Shown piece after piece: positions 1-8,449 of a stretch of DNA of 64,000 bases. Where the stretch lies: assembly GCA_026003175.1 (NCBI GenBank), contig BPGT01000002.1, positions 496,001 through 560,000 of the forward strand, read 5' to 3'. A model generated the notes under the pieces. The model saw only the letters and a program-made list of their open reading frames with translations. It was not told the DNA's origin and did not search any database. This DNA comes from Armatimonadota bacterium. Its GTDB lineage: Bacteria > Armatimonadota > HRBIN16. The position numbers were made by a program, and so were the translations under genes. Each line of letters begins with the position of its first letter. The first letter of the stretch is position 1.

Positions 1-197
1 GCATCCCAGCCCTCACGAGAGCTCTGCACTGATCTGTTATCCTGCAGTGCCGCCGGTGTCGTGGGCACGGGCGGCGAGGGGCGATGCAGACTAGGAGCGC
101 CGGAGGCTGGCGGCGAGAAGGCGGACGTGGGCGGTGAAGCCGTTGCCTGCATCGCCGCCAGCGCGCAGAGCATGAACACGAAAGCAGCCTTCCTCAT
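1..197 (-). CDS. Partial secreted or membrane protein, probable FliO-like flagellar export protein (N-terminus only)
   Basis: An open frame starts with ATG at 197 and runs off the left edge, giving about 65 residues. Its ATG overlaps the stop codon of the FliN/FliY gene in an ATGA arrangement, the usual sign of translational coupling. The first 20 residues form a signal peptide or anchor (MRKAAF, a hydrophobic stretch, then Ala-Thr-Ala), followed by a long Pro/Ser/Ala-rich linker. FliO follows fliN/fliY in many flagellar operons and often has a cleavable signal and a low-complexity region before its membrane helix. The name therefore rests on position and architecture, because no conserved FliO core falls inside the window. 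The coding status is better supported than the name. Confidence 0.6.
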   Translation of the reverse strand, partial: MRKAAFVFMLCALAAMQATASPPTSAFSPPASGAPSLHRPSPPVPTTPAALQDNRSVQSSREGWD

Positions 198-1162
198 GCT
201 ACCGCTCTCCGGCTAATCTCCACCAACTGCTCCTGCGGATTGATAATCTCCGTGATGCGGATACCGAAGTTATCCTCGATAACCACCACCTCCCCGCGTG
301 CCATGATGCGTCCGTTCACCAGCACATCCACCGGCTCGCCTGCCACACGATCCAGCTCCACAATCGAGCCGATGGTCAGTTCCAGTACGTCCTTGATAAA
401 CATCCGCTTCCGCCCCAGTTCGACGGTAAGCTCTAGGGGAACGTCCAGTATCAGCTCGATGCCCGTGGGCAGAGGTTGCGAAGCCGCCTGCGCCAGCGGA
501 ACAAACGGCTGAGCGGAAGCCTCTACAGCATCCATCGTCTGGAAAGGACTTCCTGTAACGGAATCGGTTTCATCCTGCTCAGACGAAGCCTTCGACTCTT
601 CTCCTGCCAGCCACAAGCCGAACCGCTCGTCGCCTATCACCGTCAATGCACCGATAGGATTGCTGTCCACATGCAATACCGCATCCATGCGCACGAGGTT
701 GTCCTGAGTAAGCCATTCTATAGGGGATTGAAGAGTATCGTAATGAGCCTCGACCTGCAGTACGTTGCACTCCACACCGTTGATGTTGACTATCGCCTGT
801 GCCAGTCCGGTTGCGATAACGAACAGCACCTGTTGCAGCACCTGCAATGTACCTTCGTCAATCTCCCCAGGCGGATTAGAACCGTCGCCTCCTGCGGCGA
901 TATCCGCCAGCGTCGCCGCCGAGGCAGTCTCCAGCGCGATAATCAGGGTGTAGGCGGTTGTGGTTTGAAGGGTGGCTATTCCGTAAACGCGCTTGCCGGC
1001 GAAGGTGTTCTCCAGCTCAGAAAGGGGCAGCAGGGTCACAAGGGGAGACGAAAGATTCGCTTGCCGGTTGATAGCCTCCGACAGGGAGACCGATACGGTG
1101 CCCCACAGGCTTTCCTGTTTGGCAGTGATGGTATTAATATGGTCAAAGTTCAATGATGCCAT
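194..1162 (-). CDS. fliN: Flagellar motor switch protein FliN/FliY
   Basis: Component of the flagellar C-ring that sets rotation direction and helps dock export substrates. The 322-residue protein is much longer than a minimal FliN (about 100-140). Residues 1-180 resemble the CheC-like domain of Bacillus FliY, a Ser/Pro/Gln-rich linker follows, and a SpoA/FliN domain occupies about 235-312 (ILDVPLELTVELG, LNGR-type core, EDNFGIRITEI). I do not see a convincing CheC/FliY phosphatase motif in the N-terminal domain, so CheY-P phosphatase activity is doubtful. The start follows an AGGAGGGG ribosome-binding site at a somewhat long spacing. It lies 16 bases after fliM and overlaps the next gene by four bases, so it belongs to the flagellar operon. 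Confidence 0.93.
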   Translation of the reverse strand: MASLNFDHINTITAKQESLWGTVSVSLSEAINRQANLSSPLVTLLPLSELENTFAGKRVYGIATLQTTTAYTLIIALETASAATLADIAAGGDGSNPPGEIDEGTLQVLQQVLFVIATGLAQAIVNINGVECNVLQVEAHYDTLQSPIEWLTQDNLVRMDAVLHVDSNPIGALTVIGDERFGLWLAGEESKASSEQDETDSVTGSPFQTMDAVEASAQPFVPLAQAASQPLPTGIELILDVPLELTVELGRKRMFIKDVLELTIGSIVELDRVAGEPVDVLVNGRIMARGEVVVIEDNFGIRITEIINPQEQLVEISRRAVA

Positions 1163-1178
1163 CGGCTACAACCCCTCC

Positions 1179-2240
1179 TCACGTAGATGATGGCGATGGA
1201 TTCGGCTTCGTAAGCGGTTTGTTGGCGACAATACTCTCTATCTGCACGACCACCTGCTTGCCACGCAGCCCGGGTCGTGCCCGGAATTTCACCCTGTTAC
1301 CCACCATAATATCAATGGGCTCACTGGTGCGACGGGTCAACAGGATGACGTCACCTTCCTTCAGGTCCAGTATCTGGCGCAACGTCAGGCGGGTGCTGCC
1401 AAGCACCGCTACGAGCGGCACCCGAGTGTGCTGAATCTGTTGGGCGATGATCACGGCGTGCTGCGAAGGCGCACGTTTGCTACCGGAGAACCAGCGTTGC
1501 GCGCTGAGCTTGGACAGGATAGGCTTGAGCAACAGGTAAGGGATACACAGGCTCATTGCTCCATGCGTTTCACCCACACGGATTTCAAACAGAATGGAGA
1601 CCACGATATCGTTTGGCGGCACAATCTGCACGAACTGCGCGCTGGTCTCCATGCCCTCGCGGATGGGGGTGAAGCTGACGATACCTTCCCATGCCGTGCG
1701 TAGCGCGCCCAGAGCGCGGTCCACCACGTTCTCCACCAGCGGTCGCTCGATATCGGTCAACGCAGGTTGGGGACGTTTGACTACTGTGCCCGGACCGCCC
1801 AGCAGACGGTCTATCATGCTGATCACTATATCGAACTCTATCTCCAACAGCGCCTGTCCGGACAGCGGCTGCATACTGAAGATGTTGATCAGGCTGCTGG
1901 TGATAGCGCGGATATATTCGTCGTAGGGGATCTGCTCTACCGAGATGAGGTCTATGTGCACCGGTGCGCGCAGGTAGGCGGAGAGAGTGGAGGAGAACAG
2001 CCGTGCGAAGGTCTCGTGCAGCATCTGCATGGTGCGCAGCTGGTCTTTAGAGAACTTATCAGGGCGACGGAAGTCGTACACCTCATAGGCGATAGGCGTG
2101 CGTCGGTCGGCTTTTGCCGTGCCGCTCGCCGGAGTTGCGGGACCAGCCGCGCCCACTGCAGCGGGTTGCGCTATCTCCTCCGAACCGCTTAGGGAAGCCA
2201 GTAACGCCTCTATCTCTTCCTGCGATAATATCTCCACCAT
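1179..2240 (-). CDS. fliM: Flagellar motor switch protein FliM
   Basis: C-ring protein that binds phosphorylated CheY and links the rotor (FliG) to FliN. At 353 residues it has normal family length. It begins with the conserved CheY-binding segment (EILSQEEIEALLASL), then an Ala/Pro linker, a CheC-like middle domain (about 45-240; it includes RTMQMLHETFARLFSSTLSAYLR in the source, a typical FliM stretch), and a C-terminal SpoA domain (about 265-335, ending in a GNRVKFRARPGLRGKQVVVQI-type strand). It lies between fliL and fliN/fliY with short gaps, as in Bacillus-type operons. The ATG is preceded by GGGCAGGT. Confidence 0.97.
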   Translation of the reverse strand: MVEILSQEEIEALLASLSGSEEIAQPAAVGAAGPATPASGTAKADRRTPIAYEVYDFRRPDKFSKDQLRTMQMLHETFARLFSSTLSAYLRAPVHIDLISVEQIPYDEYIRAITSSLINIFSMQPLSGQALLEIEFDIVISMIDRLLGGPGTVVKRPQPALTDIERPLVENVVDRALGALRTAWEGIVSFTPIREGMETSAQFVQIVPPNDIVVSILFEIRVGETHGAMSLCIPYLLLKPILSKLSAQRWFSGSKRAPSQHAVIIAQQIQHTRVPLVAVLGSTRLTLRQILDLKEGDVILLTRRTSEPIDIMVGNRVKFRARPGLRGKQVVVQIESIVANKPLTKPNPSPSST

Positions 2241-2261
2241 GCGTACCTGCCCGTTAATGTG

Positions 2262-2735
2262 TTACTGCAGGGTCAACGAGGTGAAGTACACTTCCTTCAC
2301 TGCTTCGTCCCCCAGCAGCGCGTTCAACTTCTCTTTCAGCTCCTTTTTCAAATTCTCTTTGCCTTCACTGCTGACCAGCTGGCTCATGCTCTTGCTGGAC
2401 AGCACGGTGATGACCGTATCGCGAATTGGGGCGAGCAGTTTGGGTTCTACTTTGCCCTCTTCGCCTCCGCCCAGAGGCTTCTCGAGACCAAGCGCGAGCG
2501 TTGCCTTCGCATAGTGCGAGCCATCGGCAAGATTGACCACGAACTCGTCCAGCTCGATGGTGTGTTCGGGCAGTGTCTTTTCCTCTTTTTTCTGCTCCTT
2601 GTTTTTGCCGAAAATGACCTTGCTGGCGCCGAACGCCACCACCGCGCCGAGCAGAACACCTACCACCAGAAAGATAATCGTCTTGTTTTTACCGCCACCG
2701 GAGGCACCTTCTGCGCCTGCTTTCTTTGCTGCCAT
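2262..2735 (-). CDS. fliL: Flagellar basal body-associated protein FliL
   Basis: Single-pass inner-membrane protein that surrounds the stator and supports torque generation. It has 157 residues: a short Lys/Gly-rich cytoplasmic tail, a transmembrane helix at about 18-40 (TIIFLVVGVLLGAVVAFGAS), and a periplasmic domain with the LDEFVVNLADG strand and the ALGLEKPL segment typical of FliL. The C-terminal GKENLKKELKEKLN helix is also standard. The start is fixed by AGGAGGTCATT directly before ATG. It lies between motB and fliM. Confidence 0.95.
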   Translation of the reverse strand: MAAKKAGAEGASGGGKNKTIIFLVVGVLLGAVVAFGASKVIFGKNKEQKKEEKTLPEHTIELDEFVVNLADGSHYAKATLALGLEKPLGGGEEGKVEPKLLAPIRDTVITVLSSKSMSQLVSSEGKENLKKELKEKLNALLGDEAVKEVYFTSLTLQ

Positions 2736-2796
2736 AATGACCTCCTGAAAGAAGTTATGCGGAGATGTTGGGCGTTTCCCACCTTCTATTGTCGGC

Positions 2797-3504
2797 TTAG
2801 CGTGAGCCGAATCTTAGAGCGTTCTGCGAGGTTTTGAGGATGGCGATATCCACCCGCCGGTTCTGCGCGCGGTTGACTGGCGAGTTGTTCGGCACCAGAG
2901 GGCGTGTGTCTGCGTAACCAACGGCAATGAGGCGGTGAGATGGGATACCGCCTTTTTGCACCAGATAGCGTAGTACCCGTGCCGCACGCGCCGCCGAAAG
3001 CTCCCAGTTGGACGGATACTGGGGAGTGCGGATAGGCAGATTATCGGTGTGCCCTTCGATAAGCACGGGATTCGGCACGGCGCGAAGCAGCTGAGCTACC
3101 CGATCCAGCACCTGTCGGGCGGAGGGCTTCAGATCCGCGCTGCCGAGGTCGAACAGGGTACCGTCGCTGAGCAGTGAGATGACCAGCCCTCGCTCTTCAT
3201 GCCGGACACGCACCTGTGCCTGCAGCCCGCTCTGCTGCAGGAACTGCTGCAGTTGCGACGCCTGCTGTTCCAGAGGGTCTACAAGCTGCCCGGTGCTGAG
3301 GATTTTGCCTCCGTTGTGTTCGGGTAAAGCCTGAAACTCACGCCGCATGGATTGAGCCAGCGCGCCGAACTTCTCCTGATTGACCGCCGACATCGAGTAG
3401 AGCATGATAAACAACGCCACAAGCAGGGTAATCATATCGGCGTAGGTGATAAGCCAGCGGTCTATGTTTTCATGCCGCCTCGTGCTCCTGCGTGCTCTGG
3501 TCAT
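2797..3504 (-). CDS. motB: Flagellar motor stator protein MotB
   Basis: Proton- (or cation-) channel stator subunit that anchors MotA to peptidoglycan. In its 235 residues the plug and transmembrane segment contain RWLITYADMITLL, with the channel aspartate at Asp23. The C-terminal OmpA-like peptidoglycan-binding domain (about 115-225) carries EGHTDNLPI and NWELSAARAARVLRYL. The gene overlaps the end of motA by 35 bases. The start follows AAGGTGG at eight bases, which supports translational coupling of the two stator subunits. It is somewhat shorter than enterobacterial MotB. Confidence 0.96.
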   Translation of the reverse strand: MTRARRSTRRHENIDRWLITYADMITLLVALFIMLYSMSAVNQEKFGALAQSMRREFQALPEHNGGKILSTGQLVDPLEQQASQLQQFLQQSGLQAQVRVRHEERGLVISLLSDGTLFDLGSADLKPSARQVLDRVAQLLRAVPNPVLIEGHTDNLPIRTPQYPSNWELSAARAARVLRYLVQKGGIPSHRLIAVGYADTRPLVPNNSPVNRAQNRRVDIAILKTSQNALRFGSR

Positions 3505-4330
3505 CGTGTGTGCGCCACCTTAACGCGGGTAGGGCACGCTTCTGTCGCTGCGAGAGAAACGCCCGTAAACGTTGTTCCACAATACGCGGGTTTTCTCCCG
3601 ATTGAATTGCCAGAATGCCCTCCACGATGACCTCGCGCAGGAGCACCTCTTCCGCATGGCGAGCGCGCAGCTTGCTGGCGATGGGCAGGAAGAGCAGATT
3701 CGCGAAGCTCACACCGTACAGGGTCGCCACGAAAGCGGTGGCGATAGCAGGACCCATCTGACTGGGGTTCTCGATACGCGACATCATGTGTATCAGCCCC
3801 ATGACAGTGCCCAGAACACCCATAGTGGGGGCATACCCACCCATGCTGGTGAAGATCTGCTCGCCCTGGCGGTGCCGCTCTTCCAGAAAGGTAATCTCCA
3901 GCTGCAGGATGTCACGCACCAGTTCGGGGTCGGTGCCATCTATTGCCAGCTGCAGGGCACGTTTGAGAAACTCGTCGGATGTGGCGTTGGCATCGGATTC
4001 CAGCGCAAGCAGCCCTTCGCGACGTGCCTTGTCCGATAGCGCTACCAGCCAGCGGATAATCTGCGGGATATCTATGGACGGGCTGACCAGAGCCTGACGT
4101 AGGATTCGTGGCAGGTCGCGCAACTGCTGTATGCTGATACCGATCAGGGTGGCACCGAAGGTACCGCCGAGAACGACTATCGCCGCAGGCACGTTCACCA
4201 GCTGTTGCAGATGCCCTCCTTCCAGCCAAAGAGCGATGAGCAAGCAACCAATGCCGATAAACAGTCCGCCAACGGTAGCAGCGTCTGTTCGGCTGCCGGA
4301 AGGTTTATGCCTGGTGTAACCGGTAAGCAT
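3470..4330 (-). CDS. motA: Flagellar motor stator protein MotA
   Basis: Membrane subunit of the ion-driven stator. At 286 residues it has four predicted membrane helices: two near the N-terminus (GGLFIGIGCLLIALWL and VPAAIVVLGGTFGATLIG) and two after the cytoplasmic loop (GGYAPTMGVLGTVMGLIHMM and AIATAFVATLYGVSFANLLFLP). The GTVMGL and TLYG motifs are those of the MotA/TolQ/ExbB family. The start overlaps flbD by 26 bases and motB overlaps its end. Whether protons or sodium drive it cannot be told from the sequence. Confidence 0.96.
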   Translation of the reverse strand: MLTGYTRHKPSGSRTDAATVGGLFIGIGCLLIALWLEGGHLQQLVNVPAAIVVLGGTFGATLIGISIQQLRDLPRILRQALVSPSIDIPQIIRWLVALSDKARREGLLALESDANATSDEFLKRALQLAIDGTDPELVRDILQLEITFLEERHRQGEQIFTSMGGYAPTMGVLGTVMGLIHMMSRIENPSQMGPAIATAFVATLYGVSFANLLFLPIASKLRARHAEEVLLREVIVEGILAIQSGENPRIVEQRLRAFLSQRQKRALPALRWRTHDDQSTQEHEAA

Positions 4331-4499
4331 GGCGTCGATACTCTAGCACACGACGGACGATTTCCTCCACATCTTCACTCACCACCAGCTTCTTGCCGCT
4401 GGTCAGCGTGATAACGGTGTCCGGCGTGGCTTCTATGGTCTCTATCAGCTCGGCGTTGACCACCAGTTCGGAGTGGTCGAGCCTTGTCACTTTAATCAT
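4305..4499 (-). CDS. flbD: FlbD/SwrD-family flagellar protein
   Basis: Small 64-residue protein found between flgE and motA in many flagellar operons. In Bacillus its homologue SwrD raises motor power. The sequence MIKVTRLDHSELVVNAELIE, then a Thr-rich strand and a VSEDVEEIVRRVLEYR helix, is typical. It overlaps the motA start by 26 bases, so the two are probably co-translated. Confidence 0.9.
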   Translation of the reverse strand: MIKVTRLDHSELVVNAELIETIEATPDTVITLTSGKKLVVSEDVEEIVRRVLEYRRHAYRLHQA

Positions 4500-4530
4500 G
4501 GCTTTTCATCGTCCTTTGTGTATACCCTCA

Positions 4531-4560
4531 TCCCCTCTCCCGAAGATTCGGGAGAGGGGA
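4531..4560. repeat. Perfect 14-bp palindrome, copy of the dispersed intergenic family A
   Basis: Arms TCCCCTCTCCCGAA (4531-4544) and its exact complement (4547-4560) are separated by GA. It lies between flgE and flbD inside the flagellar operon. Related palindromes occur at 15171, 16490, 47394, 50519, 50548 and 62784. No U-tract follows, so it is not an obvious Rho-independent terminator, but the RNA would fold very stably. Confidence 0.8.
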
Positions 4561-4574
4561 GAGGTAAGTGGAAG

Positions 4575-5813
4575 TTACCGTTTCATCTGCAGCACGTCTT
4601 GCAGCAGCTCATCCACTGTACTGACGATACGGGTGTTTGCCTGAAACCCACGCTGGGTGATAATCAGGTTGGTAAACTCGTTACCGATGTCGGCGTTGGA
4701 CATCTCCAGATAGCCCGCGCTGATAGTTCCTCGACCACCGGTTTGCGCTGTACCGATGTTCGCTACGCCCGAGTTGGCGGATTCGCGGAAAAGGTTGTTG
4801 CCTGTGCGTTCCAAGCCAGCTGGGTTGTTGAACACCGCCAGTGCCACTCGCGCAATGGGCAAGTTCAATCCGTTGCTGAATACCCCGTTAATCACACCAT
4901 CGGGCGAGATGGTGAGCTGTTCCAGCGTGCCCGGCGGATAGCCGTTCTGCGAAATGGGTTCTACGGTGGAGTAGGTAGCCAGCTGGGTGATGCGGGACAG
5001 GTCCAGGTTTATGCTCACATCGGGCGCGCCCGTTCCCGGCGGTGTAAAAGTGATTGTCTGATTGGCTCCGTTGATGATGCGCCCGCTGGTGTCGAATTCC
5101 ACGTTGCCAACCAGTGTCCACGAGGTGCCTCCGTCCAGAGAGTACTGCAGCTGCCATGGGGTGTTTGGCGGGTCGGCGGTTGGGCGAGAAAATCGCAGTC
5201 TCAGTTCGTGCGACGCGCCTACCGCATCATACACCATCACGCTGGTAGTCCAACTGGTGCCGCTTAGCTCCAGATTGCCCTTGAACAGAGCACTGGTAGT
5301 TGCTTGTCCGGCAACGGTCTTACCGACGGGTATAGTGATGAACGAATGGGGACCCAGCGGCTCCGTAACATCGATGGTGCCGTCGGCTTTTGGCATCCAT
5401 CCGACTAATTTCTCGCCAGTCGCCTTGTGTACCAGCGTGCCGTTGGCATCGATGTCGAAGTTCCCATCGCGTGTAAAGGCGACGCGCCTGTTGTTGCTCA
5501 CCACGAAGAAACCGTTACCCTGTATAGCCATATCGGTGACGCGGTTGGTGGCTTGCAGGCTTCCCTGTTCCAGAATGGTGTCGATGCTACCTACCTGTGT
5601 GCCCAGACCTATCTGCATCGGGTTGGTACCGCCCATGCCACCTTCCACCGGTCTGGTGGCACCGCGCAGTGTTTGGGACAGCATCTCCTGAAAATTGACC
5701 CGCCCGGATTTGAATCCGGTGGTGTTGATGTTGGCGATATTGTTGCCGACCACGCCCATGCGCACCTGATGTGCCTTGATGCTTGAGATACTCGAGAACA
5801 TCGCCTGAAGCAT
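4575..5813 (-). CDS. flgE: Flagellar hook protein FlgE
   Basis: Structural subunit of the flagellar hook, exported by the type III system. Its 412 residues are normal length. The N-terminal rod/hook motif (MGVVGNNIANINTTGFKSG, about 19-37) and the C-terminal helix (EFTNLIITQRGFQANTRIV near the end) form the D0/D1 coiled core. The middle is the variable outer domain. A strong AGGAGGAGGT site precedes the ATG. It sits downstream of flgD and a TIGR02530-type gene, the usual order. Confidence 0.96.
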   Translation of the reverse strand: MLQAMFSSISSIKAHQVRMGVVGNNIANINTTGFKSGRVNFQEMLSQTLRGATRPVEGGMGGTNPMQIGLGTQVGSIDTILEQGSLQATNRVTDMAIQGNGFFVVSNNRRVAFTRDGNFDIDANGTLVHKATGEKLVGWMPKADGTIDVTEPLGPHSFITIPVGKTVAGQATTSALFKGNLELSGTSWTTSVMVYDAVGASHELRLRFSRPTADPPNTPWQLQYSLDGGTSWTLVGNVEFDTSGRIINGANQTITFTPPGTGAPDVSINLDLSRITQLATYSTVEPISQNGYPPGTLEQLTISPDGVINGVFSNGLNLPIARVALAVFNNPAGLERTGNNLFRESANSGVANIGTAQTGGRGTISAGYLEMSNADIGNEFTNLIITQRGFQANTRIVSTVDELLQDVLQMKR

Positions 5814-5931
5814 CTCTCTGACCTCCTCCTTGCAACTGTTGACGTAATTGTAACGGTTGGCTCCCTCAGTCGGTCGGGAGTAGGGGGCGTCCCCGTCGCG
5901 CAGAGGGGGTCCCGCCCCTGCGGCGTGTCCG

Positions 5932-6297
5932 TTACAACACCACCGCGCTATCGATATTGGTAAACACGTTCTCTTTCAGGTTCTCCTTGTCGATAGCGGT
6001 AATCACTGTGCGGTTGCGCACGCTCACGATCAATGCCACATCGTCCATCAGTAACAAGGACTCGCGCGAGCCTTTTTCCGCCGCTTTGTCTACTGCGCTT
6101 TCCACCCGTCGCAACGCTTCCGCGTCCAACTGGATATGGCGGGATTGCAATCTCGCCTGCGCATGTGCGGAAAACTTTACTCCTTCCTGCGCCTGCTGCA
6201 GCGCAGTGCGGAACGCTTCGCCGTCTTGTACCGTGCGTTGCACGGGTGTTGCGGTTGTGGGCTGAGAAACGTTTCCTATCTGGCGAACCTCCGGCAT
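5932..6297 (-). CDS. Flagellar operon protein, TIGR02530 family
   Basis: A 121-residue protein of a small family found almost only between flgD and flgE. The core FSAHAQARLQSRHIQLD, then DKAAEKGSRESLLL and the C-terminal VRNRTVITAID...NVFTNIDSAVVL, match the pattern I know for this family. Its molecular role is not established. It is thought to help hook assembly because of its constant location. The start is fixed by AGGAGGTGCAAC before ATG. The 118-base gap to flgE carries a G/C-rich hairpin near 5899-5922. Confidence 0.88.
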   Translation of the reverse strand: MPEVRQIGNVSQPTTATPVQRTVQDGEAFRTALQQAQEGVKFSAHAQARLQSRHIQLDAEALRRVESAVDKAAEKGSRESLLLMDDVALIVSVRNRTVITAIDKENLKENVFTNIDSAVVL

Positions 6298-6312
6298 GTT
6301 GCACCTCCTGAA

Positions 6313-6708
6313 CTATCCGTCCACCTGCGTGATGTTTTGCACACGCACCTGTTTGCCTGCCACCAGCAGCCACACGCCATCGGCGGTGAAGCGTACTGCG
6401 CTCACTTTGCCCTCCACAGGTGACGTCTCGCCTTCCGGCATAGCGGTCACCTGCTTGCCCAGTAAAGCGGTGGCTTGTGTGGAGGTAATCAGCGTTTGCA
6501 GATTCTGCAAGGTGCTCACCGTCTCTTCGGCGTTTTCCACCTGCGTGAACTGCGCCAGCTGCATCAGAAAGTCCTTGTCCTGCATCGGCTCCAGAGGGTT
6601 CTGGTTCTGCAGCTGTGTTAGAAACAGCTTCAGGAACTGGTCCTTGCCGGTGCTTTTTACTGTACTTGTGGATGCAGTTGTTGTGCTGCTCACGCCACTG
6701 ACCGTCAT
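6313..6708 (-). CDS. flgD: Flagellar hook assembly scaffold FlgD (short form)
   Basis: Hook-cap protein needed to assemble FlgE. The N-terminal motif KDQFLKLFLTQLQNQNPLEPMQDKDF-type segment (about 22-47) with LMQLAQFTQVE is diagnostic. At 131 residues it is shorter than enterobacterial FlgD (about 230) and lacks most of the Ig/tudor C-terminal part, as is common in Bacillus-like operons. GGAGGTGG lies seven to eight bases before the ATG. It is followed 15 bases later by the TIGR02530 gene. Confidence 0.94.
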   Translation of the reverse strand: MTVSGVSSTTTASTSTVKSTGKDQFLKLFLTQLQNQNPLEPMQDKDFLMQLAQFTQVENAEETVSTLQNLQTLITSTQATALLGKQVTAMPEGETSPVEGKVSAVRFTADGVWLLVAGKQVRVQNITQVDG

Positions 6709-6729
6709 GAGATTTCCACCTCCTTCGCG

Positions 6730-8103
6730 CTACGCCAGCAGATTAATACCTCGTGCAGTAGCGTGTCCGAAACTTGCTTCGTTTGTTGCATGTATAGGCG
6801 CCTCCGCTTCCAGCCAGTCTCTAGCCGGAGGCGGTGAGGGATAGGGCTGATGCAATAGGAACTGCCGCCCATCTCCCTGCACAGATACCTGCAGCGCGCC
6901 CAGCTGCAGCCCCCGCTCCTGTAATGCTTGCTGGAGCAGGCTGGAATTGCCCTCCAGCATCTGCCTCACCGCGTGGTTGTCCGCCACGATGTGGGTGTGG
7001 ATAGCACCGTCGCTGAGGGAGATGGTCACACGCAGTCTGCCCAGATGTTCCGGCTCCAGCTGCAGAGTCACGCTGCTGGTGCTGCGCTGGCTTGTCATCG
7101 TTTCTATCTGCCGGGCGACCTGCCGAACTACCTCAGCAGGCGACACTTCAGAAGGTGGGGTAATCCTCTCCAGCGTCCGGTGCACCGCCGATGCTGTTTC
7201 CGTTCCGTGTATGCCCTGCAGATGCGCTTCTGTCAAGCGCGGGGACGATGGTTTTTCGCCCGTCTCGAGTGCCGTCGGCTTCTTCGTTTGACTGCGCGTG
7301 CCTCTGGATACTGCCGGCGTGCTGGCTTGACGCTCGTGCCTTTCCTCGCTCTGCATCTGGCCAGGGTTGCCTGTCTGCACCTGAGTGACTGCCGGGTTCT
7401 GCGATGCCGGCGCTGCGGCTGAATCCTCAGAGAGCAGGTGAGGCGTTTCTCTATGGCCTTCTGGCACTGCCTGAGCTTCTGATGCGCGCGGAGCCGCCGG
7501 CGCAGAGTTCGTGGTGTCACCTGAGGCGAGATCGTACAGTGGTAACGCTGACGCCATAGACGGTATCTCTTGGGTCGGCTGAGCAGGCTTCGCCGCGCGG
7601 CTTACCCCTTGTGCCGTTAAAGCAGATGTATTGTCACTGGCAGCCGAGAGCGTTTGGTATATCACCTCCCCATCGGGCTCTGCAGAAGCCTCTGCTGAGA
7701 CATCTGCTGCGGTCGGCGCGTCGGTGACAACCTGTGGAAGGAGCGCGACCTGCTGCACCGATGGATTGGGTGTTCCGGCACCTGGAGAGTGCGCCTCCGG
7801 CAGAGGGATGCTCTGCACCAACGGTGTGCCCACTACCGACAACGGCAATCCCAACAAAGCGACCGCTTGTTCTATCTCTCTTGCCGAAAGAGGCTTTTGC
7901 TGTTCTGGCAGTAGACCATCCGCCGGCGCAGTAACCGCTTGCTGTTCCCCTTCCACAATCGCGAGGTTCTGCGCTATCGCCAGCAGTGAAGCGAACAGGG
8001 TATCCTTCGCCACCGTGCTCGGCAAATGGCTCTGCTGTGGTGAGAGCTTGCTTGTCGCTGGCGAAGAAGCGGCAACGGTTTCCACCTGTATCGTTTGCGT
8101 CAC
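6730..8103 (-). CDS. fliK: Flagellar hook-length control protein FliK
   Basis: Exported molecular ruler that measures hook length and switches export specificity. I place the start at GTG 8103 because AAAGGAGGTGATAGA lies immediately upstream. A longer frame from an upstream ATG at 8142 has no such site. The 457-residue product has a long Ala/Pro/Ser/Gln-rich disordered N-terminus and a C-terminal FliK domain (about 350-440) with VTLQLEPEHLGRLRVTISL, the family signature for substrate switching. It is the first gene of the flagellar operon visible here. Confidence 0.93.
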   Translation of the reverse strand: MTQTIQVETVAASSPATSKLSPQQSHLPSTVAKDTLFASLLAIAQNLAIVEGEQQAVTAPADGLLPEQQKPLSAREIEQAVALLGLPLSVVGTPLVQSIPLPEAHSPGAGTPNPSVQQVALLPQVVTDAPTAADVSAEASAEPDGEVIYQTLSAASDNTSALTAQGVSRAAKPAQPTQEIPSMASALPLYDLASGDTTNSAPAAPRASEAQAVPEGHRETPHLLSEDSAAAPASQNPAVTQVQTGNPGQMQSEERHERQASTPAVSRGTRSQTKKPTALETGEKPSSPRLTEAHLQGIHGTETASAVHRTLERITPPSEVSPAEVVRQVARQIETMTSQRSTSSVTLQLEPEHLGRLRVTISLSDGAIHTHIVADNHAVRQMLEGNSSLLQQALQERGLQLGALQVSVQGDGRQFLLHQPYPSPPPARDWLEAEAPIHATNEASFGHATARGINLLA

Positions 8104-8153
8104 TCTATCACCTCCTTTCCGGTGTAGTTTTGTGCGGCGCAAAGCCGGTAATA

Positions 8154-8181
8154 TTGTCGGCAGGTGTGAGGGTGAATCTTA
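8154..8181 (-). promoter_or_regulatory. Possible sigma-28-type promoter upstream of fliK
   Basis: On the minus strand TAAGATTC (8181-8174) and GCCGACAA (8161-8154) are separated by 12 bases. The flagellar sigma-28 consensus is TAAAGTTT, about 11 bases, GCCGATAA. The -10-like part matches in seven of eight positions and the -35-like part only partly. It would start transcription roughly 40-50 bases before the fliK GTG. Tentative: an early flagellar operon is more often driven by another sigma factor. Confidence 0.3.
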
Positions 8182-8335
8182 GAGCGGAAGTTGAGGTTAA
8201 ATAGCCTGTTCAAGATGAGTGCTGGTGAATTTGAAACTGCAATCTTTATGTGTTGAGACTGCGTATTCGAAGAAGGAGCTGTTGGTGGCGGGTAGAAGTG
8301 TGGGTGGTGATAGGGACTCCGGAAACCTGTAGTAG

Positions 8336-8355
8336 CCGCAGGCTTTAGCCTGCGG
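8336..8355. repeat. Perfect palindrome of the GGCTTTAGCC type
   Basis: Nine-base arms CCGCAGGCT and AGCCTGCGG are separated by TT. A shorter palindrome with the same GGCTAAAGCC core (read from the other strand, GGCTTTAGCC) occurs at 56149-56162. It may be part of a third dispersed palindrome type. It lies about 95 bases before the start of the downstream gene. Confidence 0.6.
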
Positions 8356-8449
8356 AGAGGGAACATGCCCTGAAGATTGCGACTACATGCTGTTTTATCC
8401 CGACTTCTGTGCAGTACTACTTTGTCGGTGCGAGGGCTTCAGACAAGTT

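Larger units (their letters stand above)
8104..8449. other. Divergent intergenic region between fliK and the GH18/NodB/GT2 gene
   Basis: This 346-base stretch separates two divergent genes. It holds the weak sigma-28-like site (8154-8181) and a palindrome at 8336-8355 (CCGCAGGCT, two bases, AGCCTGCGG). I see no small gene with a convincing ribosome-binding site and no clear sigma-70 promoter for the plus-strand gene. Confidence 0.6.

Noticed and set aside
5899-5922. G/C-rich hairpin after the TIGR02530 gene as a terminator
   Set aside because: No T-tract and it lies within the flagellar operon, where termination before flgE would make no sense.
8387-8449. N-terminal extension of the GH18/NodB/GT2 protein from the ATG at 8387
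   Set aside because: No ribosome-binding site and the extra 21 residues do not fit a signal or known domain.
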